This document shows, in pieces, positions 1 through 8,046 of a DNA stretch of 32,030 nucleotides. Made by a program: the position numbers and the translations under genes. Each line of letters begins with the position of its first letter. Position 1 is the stretch's first letter. Source of the stretch: Deltaproteobacteria bacterium RIFCSPHIGHO2_12_FULL_43_9 (GTDB taxonomy: Bacteria > Bdellovibrionota > O2-12-FULL-43-9); the NCBI GenBank assembly GCA_001798265.1, contig MGRR01000030.1:1-32030 (forward strand), given 5' to 3'. The notes under the pieces are model-generated. The model was not told the DNA's origin and made no database searches. It worked only from the letters and a program-made list of their open reading frames with translations.

Positions 1-92
1 GGGTAATAAAAAATTGCGATTAAAAGCACTATTGATAAAAAGGAAAATATCTGAAATTTTTTAATGTTTATGTGGGGGGTATTGCTTTCCAT
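1..92 (-). CDS. Start of a membrane protein, truncated by window edge; probable tandem paralogue of the next gene upstream
   Basis: An open reading frame starts with ATG at 92, 7 bases past the stop of the upstream minus-strand gene, and stays open to base 1 (30 codons). The peptide starts MESNTPHINIKK, followed by a hydrophobic stretch ending IAIFYYP. This is the layout of the N-terminus of the two GT-C-like proteins at 100-2301 and 4119-6212: a short charged leader, one membrane helix, then a conserved PSLxHxPRGD loop. YYP matches the FFSYYPS of the neighbour. A possible ribosome site, AAGGA, lies about 13 bases upstream, inside the end of the neighbouring gene. Only 30 residues are visible, so the paralogy is inference; the close spacing suggests co-transcription. 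Confidence 0.5.
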   Translation of the reverse strand, partial: MESNTPHINIKKFQIFSFLSIVLLIAIFYY

Positions 93-99
93 GATCTTA

Positions 100-2301
100 T
101 TATGATCCTTTTGAATTTATGGTATTTTTCAGATCCTCTATACTCTTGTTAATAAAGTAAGAAGAATAATGCTTTTTAGATATTTTGTTGTCAATTTTAA
201 ATAGATCCAAGGGCCCGGCATCAGAAGGGATTGCGTAAAAGAGGCCAAACGCTCTAATTAGTTGATATCCTTTGTAATTTTTATCATACATATATATTGG
301 TTCATGCCCATGCAGGGATAACTGGTCAAATTTTAAATGTGTATGATCATAAACCTTCTCATTAATTTCCGAAAGAGATGATGCTTTTAGAAGAGTCTGA
401 TAATCACTGCGATTATATGAATAAAATCCCTCGAGGTGGTGTAGGGCGTAATATTCATTGTTGTAACAATATGTATTAAATACTGGCCCAACCTTTATTA
501 ATTGTGGTCCTATGATATATCCGAGATTGTTGATCGTATATTGTTCTGTTTTATTAAATATAACATGCCCATCTTTAATCACAGCAATATAGTCCGGGTT
601 TTGGCTATTTTCATATCTTCTGAAGATTAATGTCGTGAATGGCACACCGTGAAAAGAGTAAACAGGATCTGAATTTTCCAGATCGAAATGAATTGAGGTG
701 GTTGGTGAGTGATCGTTAATAAAATCCCTGGTGCCGGCAACAATGGAGTATAGATTGCTTTGGGTGGTTCTTATACCACTGTTTAATTTAAAGAGCGTTA
801 TGGAATCATCAAAATTGATCATCCAGAGCATAATAATAAGAGATACAACCATCCACTGTTTTAATTTAGAGAAGCCAATCAATAAAAACGGCATAATTAG
901 TAAAAAGAATAATATAAAACCCATGTAAGCATAGTATGAACTGGATGTTAGGAGGGATGAATGAATATTGGAATTTAACCTGCCAAAGATGATGATACCA
1001 AGATACCCGCAATACGTTATCAATAATACAACGAGCAATGAAATTAAGCTTCTACTCGCGGACTTTAAAAGGGGTTTAGCCCTGGTAATTACAATAAAGA
1101 GCAGGTAGGCAACCATTATAATTGAGAGGATGGTATAAAAATTAAAACCCTCTCCCCGCAGATCTCCTATGACCAGCCTGCTTCCGAACGAGTATCTGGC
1201 CAGGCTTGGTATCAATGGATGGAGGGTTGTGTAGCCCAGTAAAACGATAGCATTTGAAATTGTCTTCATTATTGGGCCGGTTAAAAAAATCTCTTTCCAA
1301 TTATAATATTGCAGTGGCCCCTCAAGGTGCCTATTTAAATCGAACCAATTTATTATGTGATAGATAATCGGTATTGAAGAAAATAGTAAGAAAATCGATA
1401 TGCCAAGCTTTAAGTTTGTTTTCCTAAAACTGAAAAACAGATAGGATCCAAAAAGTAAAGTCATCAATAACCCAAGCTCATATGTAAATGAGGCAATAAA
1501 AAGTAAAGACCAGATAAAAAAGATATATTTCTTTGGGTTATCATCAATTTTTAATAAAAAGTAGAAAGATGAAAGCATTAAAATGACAAACAATAGATAT
1601 CCCTGGATATGTGTCCAGATTACCTGCTCGATTAACACGGGATTTAGCGCTACAAATGCCAGCAAGGAAAAAATAATTAATTTTAACCACGTCATCCCGA
1701 GTATTACGTCATTGCGAGGAGGACCAAAGGTCCGACGAAGCAATCCCGAGATTGCTTCCCCCCGACGGCTTCGCCTGGGGGCTGAAGGCTTTTTTCGCTC
1801 GCAATGACGAAGGTCGTCATTCCGAGGGAGCCCTTCGCGTTCGCTCAGGACAGGCTGCGCGACCGAAGGAATCTCTGTCAACGAGATTGCTTCGCTATGA
1901 GGTCGGATAATATTTAAAAGTCGAATAGAAATGATCCACAGCAGAAAAATGACCAGGATATGTAATAAAATACCGCATAGCTGCTGAATAAAAAAATTGG
2001 TTTCAAAAAAGTATTTGTGGAAGGCCAAAATTGAATGTAGAACAGGTCTGAATAACTTATAGTCGCCCCCGTCTATTTGTCTCGATCTTGTATATGAATA
2101 GGAGTTGGACAGAATCTCTTTAAAATTATGATTGTCTAAATTATTGATAAGATATGTGATCTGATCCCCTCTTGGCACATGATATAGAGATGGGTAATAG
2201 CTGAAAAAGACTAAAAATATTAGCACACACCAAAGTACCAAAAAGAGGATATTTTCACTTATTTTTTTGTGTAGAAATATTGAAATAATCTCTAGCTCCA
2301 T
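100..2301 (-). CDS. Polytopic GT-C-like membrane protein carrying an in-frame repeat insertion
   Basis: This is a 733-residue protein with a helix at about 17-37, many further membrane helices to about residue 490, and a soluble C-terminal part. The first extracytoplasmic loop has PRGD (D46) and, further on, FRP (R85-P86). GT-C glycosyltransferases keep acidic residues in that loop, so a lipid-linked-sugar glycosyltransferase is likely, but donor and acceptor are unknown. It is a clear paralogue of the protein at 4119-6212, with the same PRGD, SYSY, FRP and IW-x4-GYL motifs. Residues about 135-204 are a hydrophilic Arg-rich segment encoded by a palindromic repeat; the paralogue has only a short loop there. 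The last 57 residues (677-733) form a module shared with other proteins in the window. The start ATG at 2301 fits the paralogue's N-terminus. It is divergent from the gene at 2381. Confidence 0.75.
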   Translation of the reverse strand: MELEIISIFLHKKISENILFLVLWCVLIFLVFFSYYPSLYHVPRGDQITYLINNLDNHNFKEILSNSYSYTRSRQIDGGDYKLFRPVLHSILAFHKYFFETNFFIQQLCGILLHILVIFLLWIISIRLLNIIRPHSEAISLTEIPSVAQPVLSEREGLPRNDDLRHCERKKPSAPRRSRRGEAISGLLRRTFGPPRNDVILGMTWLKLIIFSLLAFVALNPVLIEQVIWTHIQGYLLFVILMLSSFYFLLKIDDNPKKYIFFIWSLLFIASFTYELGLLMTLLFGSYLFFSFRKTNLKLGISIFLLFSSIPIIYHIINWFDLNRHLEGPLQYYNWKEIFLTGPIMKTISNAIVLLGYTTLHPLIPSLARYSFGSRLVIGDLRGEGFNFYTILSIIMVAYLLFIVITRAKPLLKSASRSLISLLVVLLITYCGYLGIIIFGRLNSNIHSSLLTSSSYYAYMGFILFFLLIMPFLLIGFSKLKQWMVVSLIIMLWMINFDDSITLFKLNSGIRTTQSNLYSIVAGTRDFINDHSPTTSIHFDLENSDPVYSFHGVPFTTLIFRRYENSQNPDYIAVIKDGHVIFNKTEQYTINNLGYIIGPQLIKVGPVFNTYCYNNEYYALHHLEGFYSYNRSDYQTLLKASSLSEINEKVYDHTHLKFDQLSLHGHEPIYMYDKNYKGYQLIRAFGLFYAIPSDAGPLDLFKIDNKISKKHYSSYFINKSIEDLKNTINSKGS
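1691..1899. repeat. Composite palindromic interspersed repeat inside a coding region
   Basis: GC-rich block in otherwise AT-rich DNA. CGTCATTGCGAG at 1707-1718 has its perfect inverted copy CTCGCAATGACG at 1798-1809, and internal short palindromes lie between them (for example GGACC-AAA-GGTCC at 1721-1733, and AGCAATC/GATTGCT at 1739-1757). A second, related unit starts with CGTCATTCCGAG at 1814 and runs to GAAGGAATCTC near 1876. A partial GTCATCCCGAG lies at 1691-1701. From memory, repeats with these ends are scattered through many environmental bacterial genomes. The block is read through in frame by the minus-strand gene. Its exact ends are uncertain by some ten bases. Confidence 0.85.
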
Positions 2302-2380
2302 CTATTTATGAAGACTATTCGACACTAGTATATGGATATGGCAAAAACAAGGCTTAAAAAATAAGCGGAGGGGCAGGATT
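2302..2380. promoter_or_regulatory. Divergent intergenic region between two GT-C-like genes
   Basis: This 79-bp gap lies between genes that start in opposite directions, so it must hold any local promoters for both. I see no convincing -35/-10 pair. A strong ribosome-binding sequence, GGAGGGG at 2367-2373, sits seven bases before the GTG start at 2381. Confidence 0.35.
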
Positions 2381-4141
2381 GTGATCGAGCGGTTCCGCGA
2401 AGCAAAACTAGGATATTTTATTATTCCAATCTACGTTATGGCTCTCTATATCGGTACAATCTCATCATATATAAAATTTAATAATAGAATCCTCCCTTCT
2501 GGTGACCCATTTTCCTATACCTTGGGATTCTTCAGGATTTTAGATGTCGCACGCAATAACTATCTTGATGGTCTGTTATTTGCGTTACAGAGCAATTTTT
2601 ATTGGTTAATAAATCTAATGGTCGCCATTTTTTCACCGATTCTTGTAAAAGAACCTGTATCGATATCGGTTATTAATTTTATCGCATGGGGTATCGCGTC
2701 AGCTTCATTTTACCGATTAGGCTTGCATCTGAAATTAGGTTTTAAATTTTCACTCTTTTTTTCACTTATTATCTGGATTTATCCTATTAATTTTGGATTT
2801 TTAGATCATAGCTCTATTCCTGTTCTTGCGCTCGATGCCATGTTTCTTGGGTTTTTGCACATTGCCCTGGCCAACACGATTATTTTTAGCATTGAGCCAA
2901 AAAGTTATAAAAATATGCTCATAGCGGCTATTTCAATCGGATTATCCATTTGGGGAAGGGGTAATTCTGCGCCAGTTGTTTTTTTGGTGGTTTTTATTCC
3001 TCTGCTTGTCTTAATTTATAAAATGTTCACCAAAGATAGTAATAGAAGGATAACAACCAATTTAATACTGTTTGCGACAATCATTTCAGCAATGGGGTTT
3101 ATTTATTACTATATGCAATATGCGCCCATTAAATTATATTATAGCGCCCAAAAGGACTTTGTTGAAAGGCATGCATGGAATTTAAGGGATGCCCTTCCTT
3201 TTCTTGTAAATGTTCCTGGATTCTTCTTTTGGCGGGTTGAGAATTCAATTGCTACAATTGGATTAAGTATTTTGATGCATTTGCTGGTTATAAGCAGCCT
3301 TTTAATCAATATCAGAAAAATTTCATTTCCTCCTAAAGATCATATTGCCTTTCTGTCCGTGATTGGTGGCTTCATTTATTTTGCAACCTATTTTATTAGC
3401 ATACTTCTTTTTACAGATCCACTTATAACATTGCACAATTGCCTGTTGATTTATGCTCCTATGCGCATAGGGCTCTCACTCTGTCTAATGACGATTATTA
3501 TCAGCACAGTCCAGAGGTTCAACATAGAGATTAAAAATGTAGTAGTATATGGCTGTGTGATTTTTATCATTTATTGCGGTGCTACATTATCTAGAAAATT
3601 AACACCTGAGGTTACGGCTGAGAGTCTTAAACCCTCTGAGGTCGAGGCATTCTCTATCAAACTGGGGGATATGGTCCATAGTGGTGGTGTCAGTATTTTA
3701 TGGTATAGCAATTACAATCCTAAAATTATAAATTATTTCAGAAGGAAAAATAATTTACCTGAGATCCAGATTTATTCAGGCAAATATTATAATGATCTCT
3801 GGGCTCCGCTAGGTTACACTGAAGAAAAAAGATTGCATGTAAGGGAAGAAATCGTAGCGCATTTTGAAAATGCTGATCTAATTATTATTCCGGAATATTT
3901 AGATTATTATGATAGAAATGCCCCCTATCCGTTGTATAGATTCAAGGATGAAATACTAAAATATCTGAATTCTACAGAAGCTCCGAGGTTTGCTGTACGT
4001 ATGATTATACAGGAGAATGTTGGTAGACGTCTCCTGGTCTTGCAGCGGGCAGGTGCATCCGATGGTGCTGGAGAATTGTTGAAGCTACCATATTTGAAAT
4101 CCAAGTTAGCGATAGATAATGAACGTGAAGCATCAAGATAA
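2381..4141 (+). CDS. Polytopic GT-C-like membrane protein, paralogue of 27175-28941
   Basis: A 586-residue protein with about ten membrane helices and a soluble C-terminal region from about residue 410. It starts at GTG, supported by GGAGGGG seven bases upstream and by alignment with the paralogue's N-terminus. The first loop carries LPSGDPF (D42) at the same residue number as in the paralogue. The two also share NFGFLD, GRGNS, HAWN, PGFFxWR, LLIYAPMRIG and a C-terminal block with LIIPEYxDY and LKLPY. The acidic first loop and multi-helix body fit a GT-C glycosyltransferase or related lipid-linked-sugar enzyme; that is inference and no named family is certain. It overlaps the next gene by 23 bases, so the two are probably translated together. 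It lacks the C-terminal module of the downstream gene. Confidence 0.72.
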   Translation: MIERFREAKLGYFIIPIYVMALYIGTISSYIKFNNRILPSGDPFSYTLGFFRILDVARNNYLDGLLFALQSNFYWLINLMVAIFSPILVKEPVSISVINFIAWGIASASFYRLGLHLKLGFKFSLFFSLIIWIYPINFGFLDHSSIPVLALDAMFLGFLHIALANTIIFSIEPKSYKNMLIAAISIGLSIWGRGNSAPVVFLVVFIPLLVLIYKMFTKDSNRRITTNLILFATIISAMGFIYYYMQYAPIKLYYSAQKDFVERHAWNLRDALPFLVNVPGFFFWRVENSIATIGLSILMHLLVISSLLINIRKISFPPKDHIAFLSVIGGFIYFATYFISILLFTDPLITLHNCLLIYAPMRIGLSLCLMTIIISTVQRFNIEIKNVVVYGCVIFIIYCGATLSRKLTPEVTAESLKPSEVEAFSIKLGDMVHSGGVSILWYSNYNPKIINYFRRKNNLPEIQIYSGKYYNDLWAPLGYTEEKRLHVREEIVAHFENADLIIIPEYLDYYDRNAPYPLYRFKDEILKYLNSTEAPRFAVRMIIQENVGRRLLVLQRAGASDGAGELLKLPYLKSKLAIDNEREASR

Positions 4142-6212
4142 AATAAACCTATATAATTTATATCCACTATTAACAGTAATTGTTCTGATTATTGTCTATA
4201 TTCCTTCACTGTTTCATCTTCCCCGAGGTGATCACTGGAATATTCTAATGCACACGCTGGGTACTAGTGATTTAGCCGAGATGATCAAGAAATCATATTC
4301 CTACGCAAGACAATCCCTGATAGCGCCTGGCGATGTAGTTCTATTCAGGCCTGCACAGAGTACCTGGCTTGCAATTGAAAAATATTTATTTGGTTCAAGT
4401 TCAATGTGGCCGCAGATCCTTAGCTTCTTTTTACATGTCTCAATATTTATATTGCTAAATTATTTACTCTTTTTGTGGTTTAACCTGATCGATAAGGGCA
4501 ACAAAGGTTTGCAAAATGCTAAGGGTGCTACAAGGTTTTTGCTGCCACTCATAACCGCCTTTTTCATTCTAAACTTTTCTATTGTGGAGCTTGCTATCTG
4601 GGCATCCCTTAAGGGATATTTGTTTTTCTTCGCGCTATTATTAATCGGTCTAATCTTCTGTACAAAATTAATTTCACAGCCGGTGAATTTTAAATTAAAA
4701 TATCTACTTTATGCATGGATTGCATTCCTCATTAATGCCTTTACGTATGAATTTGGTCAATTTGTCTGTTTGATAGTAGGATTTATTGTCGGAGCTTTTC
4801 TGTTCAGGTCCGGCAACAAGAAGGGTGGGCTTCTGCTTCTTGCTTCCTTTGCATCCATATTCTTCATATACCGGGCAATTAATTCTTTCGATTACAATCT
4901 GCACCTTAAGAACATTAGCTACATGAAGGAATTTGGAATTCCGACAGGCGAAACCACGTATAGCTATGGTAACATGATAAAATCCTTTTTTTCCATCCCT
5001 ACCGCAAAAAACCTCTGGCACATATTAAGCTATACGATTTTTACTCCTTTTTTCCCGTTGACTACGCATATACATGCTGCTGGTAAAGTATATATCGTCA
5101 AACCAGATTTATTGCACTTTAGTTATTTGGCTATTCCATCTTATCTGTTAATATTTTTGTGGTGCTATTTCCTTATTAGTGGGGTTATTAAGGCATTTAA
5201 AAATAATAATGTATACTTTAAGTATCTATTTATTTTAGTTTCTTTAATTTACGGTGCCTACCTTTCTATAGCCGTGCTAGGGAGAATGAACCTAAGACCT
5301 GATTACTCGGAGTTGGCACAATATTCATATTATAACTACATGGGGTTCGGCTTTTTTATGATTTTAAGCGCCCTGGCCATTTATTACAATTTTCAAAACG
5401 TATCAAAATTTAACACAATAAAAAAATCCATATTTTATTCTTTTATCGCCTTCGTCTTTGTAGTTACCATTATGAGTACATTGATCGTTTTTAAAATCAA
5501 TAAGAGTGTTCTTCAATATCAGTCTTATTTGAGGAATATAACGGGGCAAATTGAGGGTTTTATAGCCAATCATCAAACCGATAAGAAGCTTAGAATCTCA
5601 TTCGATATAAAAAACTCGGATTATACGCCAATGGTGGCTGGTGCCGGAATCCCAAGTGTTTACCTCTTCTTTTACAATATGATCGATTCAAGGAATCCAG
5701 ATTATATCTTCATTATCAAGGATAGAAAGGTGAATTTTTATACAAGGGCGGAATATTACAAGCAATATGGAAAAAACAGATATCTTGAATTAAAGATAGC
5801 AAAGGTGGTTAGTCCATATAAAATATATGAGTACGATAATATTTATTATGGAGTACCACACTGGTATCTGACTTATGATCCTTTAACGGATAAAGGGGGC
5901 TTCATTATAAAGGATAGAAATATTGCGAATATCATCAAGAATATTCCCGTAAAGATGAAGGAACTAAACAAGAAGATTGAAAGTGGTGCATTAATGCCAC
6001 CATTTGATTATGGTATGCATTTAATAGAGAAGGACTACAGGGGATTTAATATTACCAAGCATTTCTACTGGTATTTTGCGACCCCAAAGGAGTATGGTGA
6101 TTTATCTATTGAGAGCATCGACAGGAATCTATATAAGAAATGGTTTTCCTCCACCTCCCTTGATTCTTTATATAGAGATATTAATGTGTCCGTTAGTCGT
6201 ACGGGTTCATAA
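4119..6212 (+). CDS. Polytopic GT-C-like membrane protein, paralogue of 100-2301
   Basis: A 697-residue protein with one helix near 14-31, about nine to ten further helices to about residue 465, and a soluble C-terminal region. The first loop has LPRGD (D38) and LFRP (R77-P78), matching the protein at 100-2301. A loop at about 125-140 is short here, where the paralogue carries a repeat-derived insertion. The last 57 residues (641-697, starting RGFNI, with YFATP in the middle and SLDSL near the end) belong to a module shared with the proteins at 100-2301 and 12158-14311. The start codon overlaps the upstream gene by 23 bases, and the next gene begins two bases after its stop, so all three are likely one transcript. 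A lipid-linked-sugar glycosyltransferase role is inferred from architecture only. Confidence 0.74.
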   Translation: MNVKHQDKINLYNLYPLLTVIVLIIVYIPSLFHLPRGDHWNILMHTLGTSDLAEMIKKSYSYARQSLIAPGDVVLFRPAQSTWLAIEKYLFGSSSMWPQILSFFLHVSIFILLNYLLFLWFNLIDKGNKGLQNAKGATRFLLPLITAFFILNFSIVELAIWASLKGYLFFFALLLIGLIFCTKLISQPVNFKLKYLLYAWIAFLINAFTYEFGQFVCLIVGFIVGAFLFRSGNKKGGLLLLASFASIFFIYRAINSFDYNLHLKNISYMKEFGIPTGETTYSYGNMIKSFFSIPTAKNLWHILSYTIFTPFFPLTTHIHAAGKVYIVKPDLLHFSYLAIPSYLLIFLWCYFLISGVIKAFKNNNVYFKYLFILVSLIYGAYLSIAVLGRMNLRPDYSELAQYSYYNYMGFGFFMILSALAIYYNFQNVSKFNTIKKSIFYSFIAFVFVVTIMSTLIVFKINKSVLQYQSYLRNITGQIEGFIANHQTDKKLRISFDIKNSDYTPMVAGAGIPSVYLFFYNMIDSRNPDYIFIIKDRKVNFYTRAEYYKQYGKNRYLELKIAKVVSPYKIYEYDNIYYGVPHWYLTYDPLTDKGGFIIKDRNIANIIKNIPVKMKELNKKIESGALMPPFDYGMHLIEKDYRGFNITKHFYWYFATPKEYGDLSIESIDRNLYKKWFSSTSLDSLYRDINVSVSRTGS

Positions 6213-6214
6213 AT

Positions 6215-8011
6215 ATGCACAGAGGATTCCTGCGTTCCGTAGTGGTTTTTCTGGTAGTCGCAGCCGGTTTTTTAGCGCTAAGATCGACGGTGGGACTTGT
6301 CTGGAATGATAGCCCACAAACTGCTGAGAACCTCTATGATTTTAATCAGGTGGTTGGTGATGATGAATCCAAAACACCGCTTTGTCGCTCCTCCGGTGCC
6401 TCGGGATTGCGTTGGGGGTCCCCACATTTAATTAAAACAATATTTGCAAGGGCATTTTCATGTATTGAATTTGGTGGGTATAGACCGCTAAGCGCGGCTC
6501 TTTCGTTTGTCGCTGTATCGATTTTCAGTAATCCGGCATCAAAGGATAATCTGGGAAAAATATGGATGATATTGGTTGCGTTGTTATTCGGATTGCTTGC
6601 TCTACTCCTTTTCAATATTGCCCGCAGGTTTGTTCAGACAGACCTTACTGCGTATATAATCCTGCTTCTTTTCTTTTTTTCACCCCCAATGATTTCTGGC
6701 TCATGGATTATGTTTTCAGGTGGCATTCAGGTAACCGTTCCATTATTAATTTGCCTCGGAATTTGGTTATATTTTAAGACGGCTGAAGCAGGACGATTTA
6801 GGCTTCTTTGGCAAATAGGTTTATTTTGCTCGTTCATTGTATCCCCCTGGGTACGTGAATTTACCGGTATTGTGCCGATACTCATAATATTGCTTGAATT
6901 TCAGAAGCATCGGCGGCTAACGCATATTATAACCGTGGCAGTTTTTGGTTTTCTTCACGCACTATTTCCAACTGCCATAATGAGCATTTTTATACCGAAT
7001 CTCCCATTATCAATGGTATTCAAGCTTGGTTATCTTTCGGAGCAATTGCATGCAAGCCTAGAATCATCATCCATTATCTGGCAAATATTACATCTGAAAT
7101 GGTGGGTTGTTAAAGTATTAATGCTGACCGTACCTCCGCTCCTGCTGCTTATATCGGGTATTGCACTTGTTTCAACCCTTAGAAAAGAGATGGAGACAGT
7201 TACAAATAATATTTCCAATATATTATTTCTCTCGGTTTGGTTTTTGCTCTCTTTTCTACCTTTTCTAAAGGTGTTCACGGTCCACGTGCATCTCTTATAT
7301 TCCTTAATGCCGGCGCTTATATTAATCGGTTTATTAACTGAAACATTTTGGATTAAAATATTTAAAAAGGCATTCTCTGGGCGATTTTCATGGAAAAGCA
7401 CCATACTGATCCCACTTTTTTTTATAGCGTTGTTAGATCAAATGTTAAACGCATATGGGGCCTATATAACAGTGAGCGCCATGTATGGTGGGATTCAGCA
7501 TCTGGCGGATTGGTTTCAACATAACATACCCAGGGGATCAATAATAATCGCGAACGCGTTGCATGCCGAGGATATAAGATATTATTCAGAGAATCATATT
7601 ATGCCTTATTGGAGTGTTGGAATCGGCGTGCCAGCTGAACGAACGCTGCCTGATCCTAGAGCGTTGTCCAAGTTTTTAAGTAATAATTACGAGTCGAAGC
7701 AGATATATATGCTAAATATTGATCAGGATTTTGCTCCACATAAGTATCATTATCATGCTCACCAGTATGTAATTAACAAAAACGTAAAACTTGCTTCCTT
7801 GGGACAGATTCACTCTGTTTTAAGAAGATTTCCATATTTGGATCCATTAAAAATATTTTACCCAAAGCGAAACGTACTATTTTTGGGTCCGCCAGATCTT
7901 GAAAACGATGTTTATCTCGGGCATGAGAGATCGGGTAAACCATTTTTAAACGAGATTTCAGTAAATTATTATTTATATAGAGTTACAGACCCTAGGGTGA
8001 CTTTATATTAG
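6215..8011 (+). CDS. Polytopic GT-C-like membrane protein, shortened paralogue of 12158-14311
   Basis: A 598-residue protein opening with one helix and then LVWNDSPQTAEN (N31, D32) and GGYRPL (R90-P91). Both motifs are shared with the 717-residue protein at 12158-14311, as are the PWxREFxGI, LHAxFPTA, FLPFLKVF, ANALHAEDIRYYS and FLGxxDLENDxY blocks. An acidic first loop followed by RPL is typical of GT-C and TMTC-like transferases. Two differences from the paralogue stand out. A two-helix segment of about 40 residues is missing near base 7190. The protein also stops at DPRVTLY, about 80 residues early, and so lacks the shared C-terminal module. Bases 7962-7989 near the 3' end recur at 10134-10161. 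It is the last gene of the three-gene plus-strand run and faces the radical SAM gene across 35 bases. Confidence 0.74.
   Translation: MHRGFLRSVVVFLVVAAGFLALRSTVGLVWNDSPQTAENLYDFNQVVGDDESKTPLCRSSGASGLRWGSPHLIKTIFARAFSCIEFGGYRPLSAALSFVAVSIFSNPASKDNLGKIWMILVALLFGLLALLLFNIARRFVQTDLTAYIILLLFFFSPPMISGSWIMFSGGIQVTVPLLICLGIWLYFKTAEAGRFRLLWQIGLFCSFIVSPWVREFTGIVPILIILLEFQKHRRLTHIITVAVFGFLHALFPTAIMSIFIPNLPLSMVFKLGYLSEQLHASLESSSIIWQILHLKWWVVKVLMLTVPPLLLLISGIALVSTLRKEMETVTNNISNILFLSVWFLLSFLPFLKVFTVHVHLLYSLMPALILIGLLTETFWIKIFKKAFSGRFSWKSTILIPLFFIALLDQMLNAYGAYITVSAMYGGIQHLADWFQHNIPRGSIIIANALHAEDIRYYSENHIMPYWSVGIGVPAERTLPDPRALSKFLSNNYESKQIYMLNIDQDFAPHKYHYHAHQYVINKNVKLASLGQIHSVLRRFPYLDPLKIFYPKRNVLFLGPPDLENDVYLGHERSGKPFLNEISVNYYLYRVTDPRVTLY
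7962..7989 (+). repeat. Left copy of a 28-bp imperfect direct repeat
   Basis: The unit begins TAAATTATTATTTAT and ends GAGTTACAGA. It recurs at 10134-10161 with one mismatch (A at 7977, G at 10149). Here it encodes the NYYLYRVT stretch near the C-terminus of the membrane protein. The two copies bracket the radical SAM gene and the small 132-codon gene. Confidence 0.85.
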
Positions 8012-8046
8012 TAATGGTCTCTGCTTCTATTGAATTTTTCAGGATA

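Noticed and set aside
1583..1807. Plus-strand open frame of 74 codons across the repeat
   Set aside because: Its open state comes from the palindromic repeat and the gene on the other strand; there is no ribosome site.
1707..1809. Palindromic block considered as a CRISPR repeat or insertion sequence
   Set aside because: There is no regular repeat-spacer spacing and no transposase frame; it fits a small interspersed palindromic element.
2302..2380. Same 79-bp length as the divergent gap at 20052-20130, considered as a duplicated control region
   Set aside because: The two sequences do not align; the equal length looks like coincidence.
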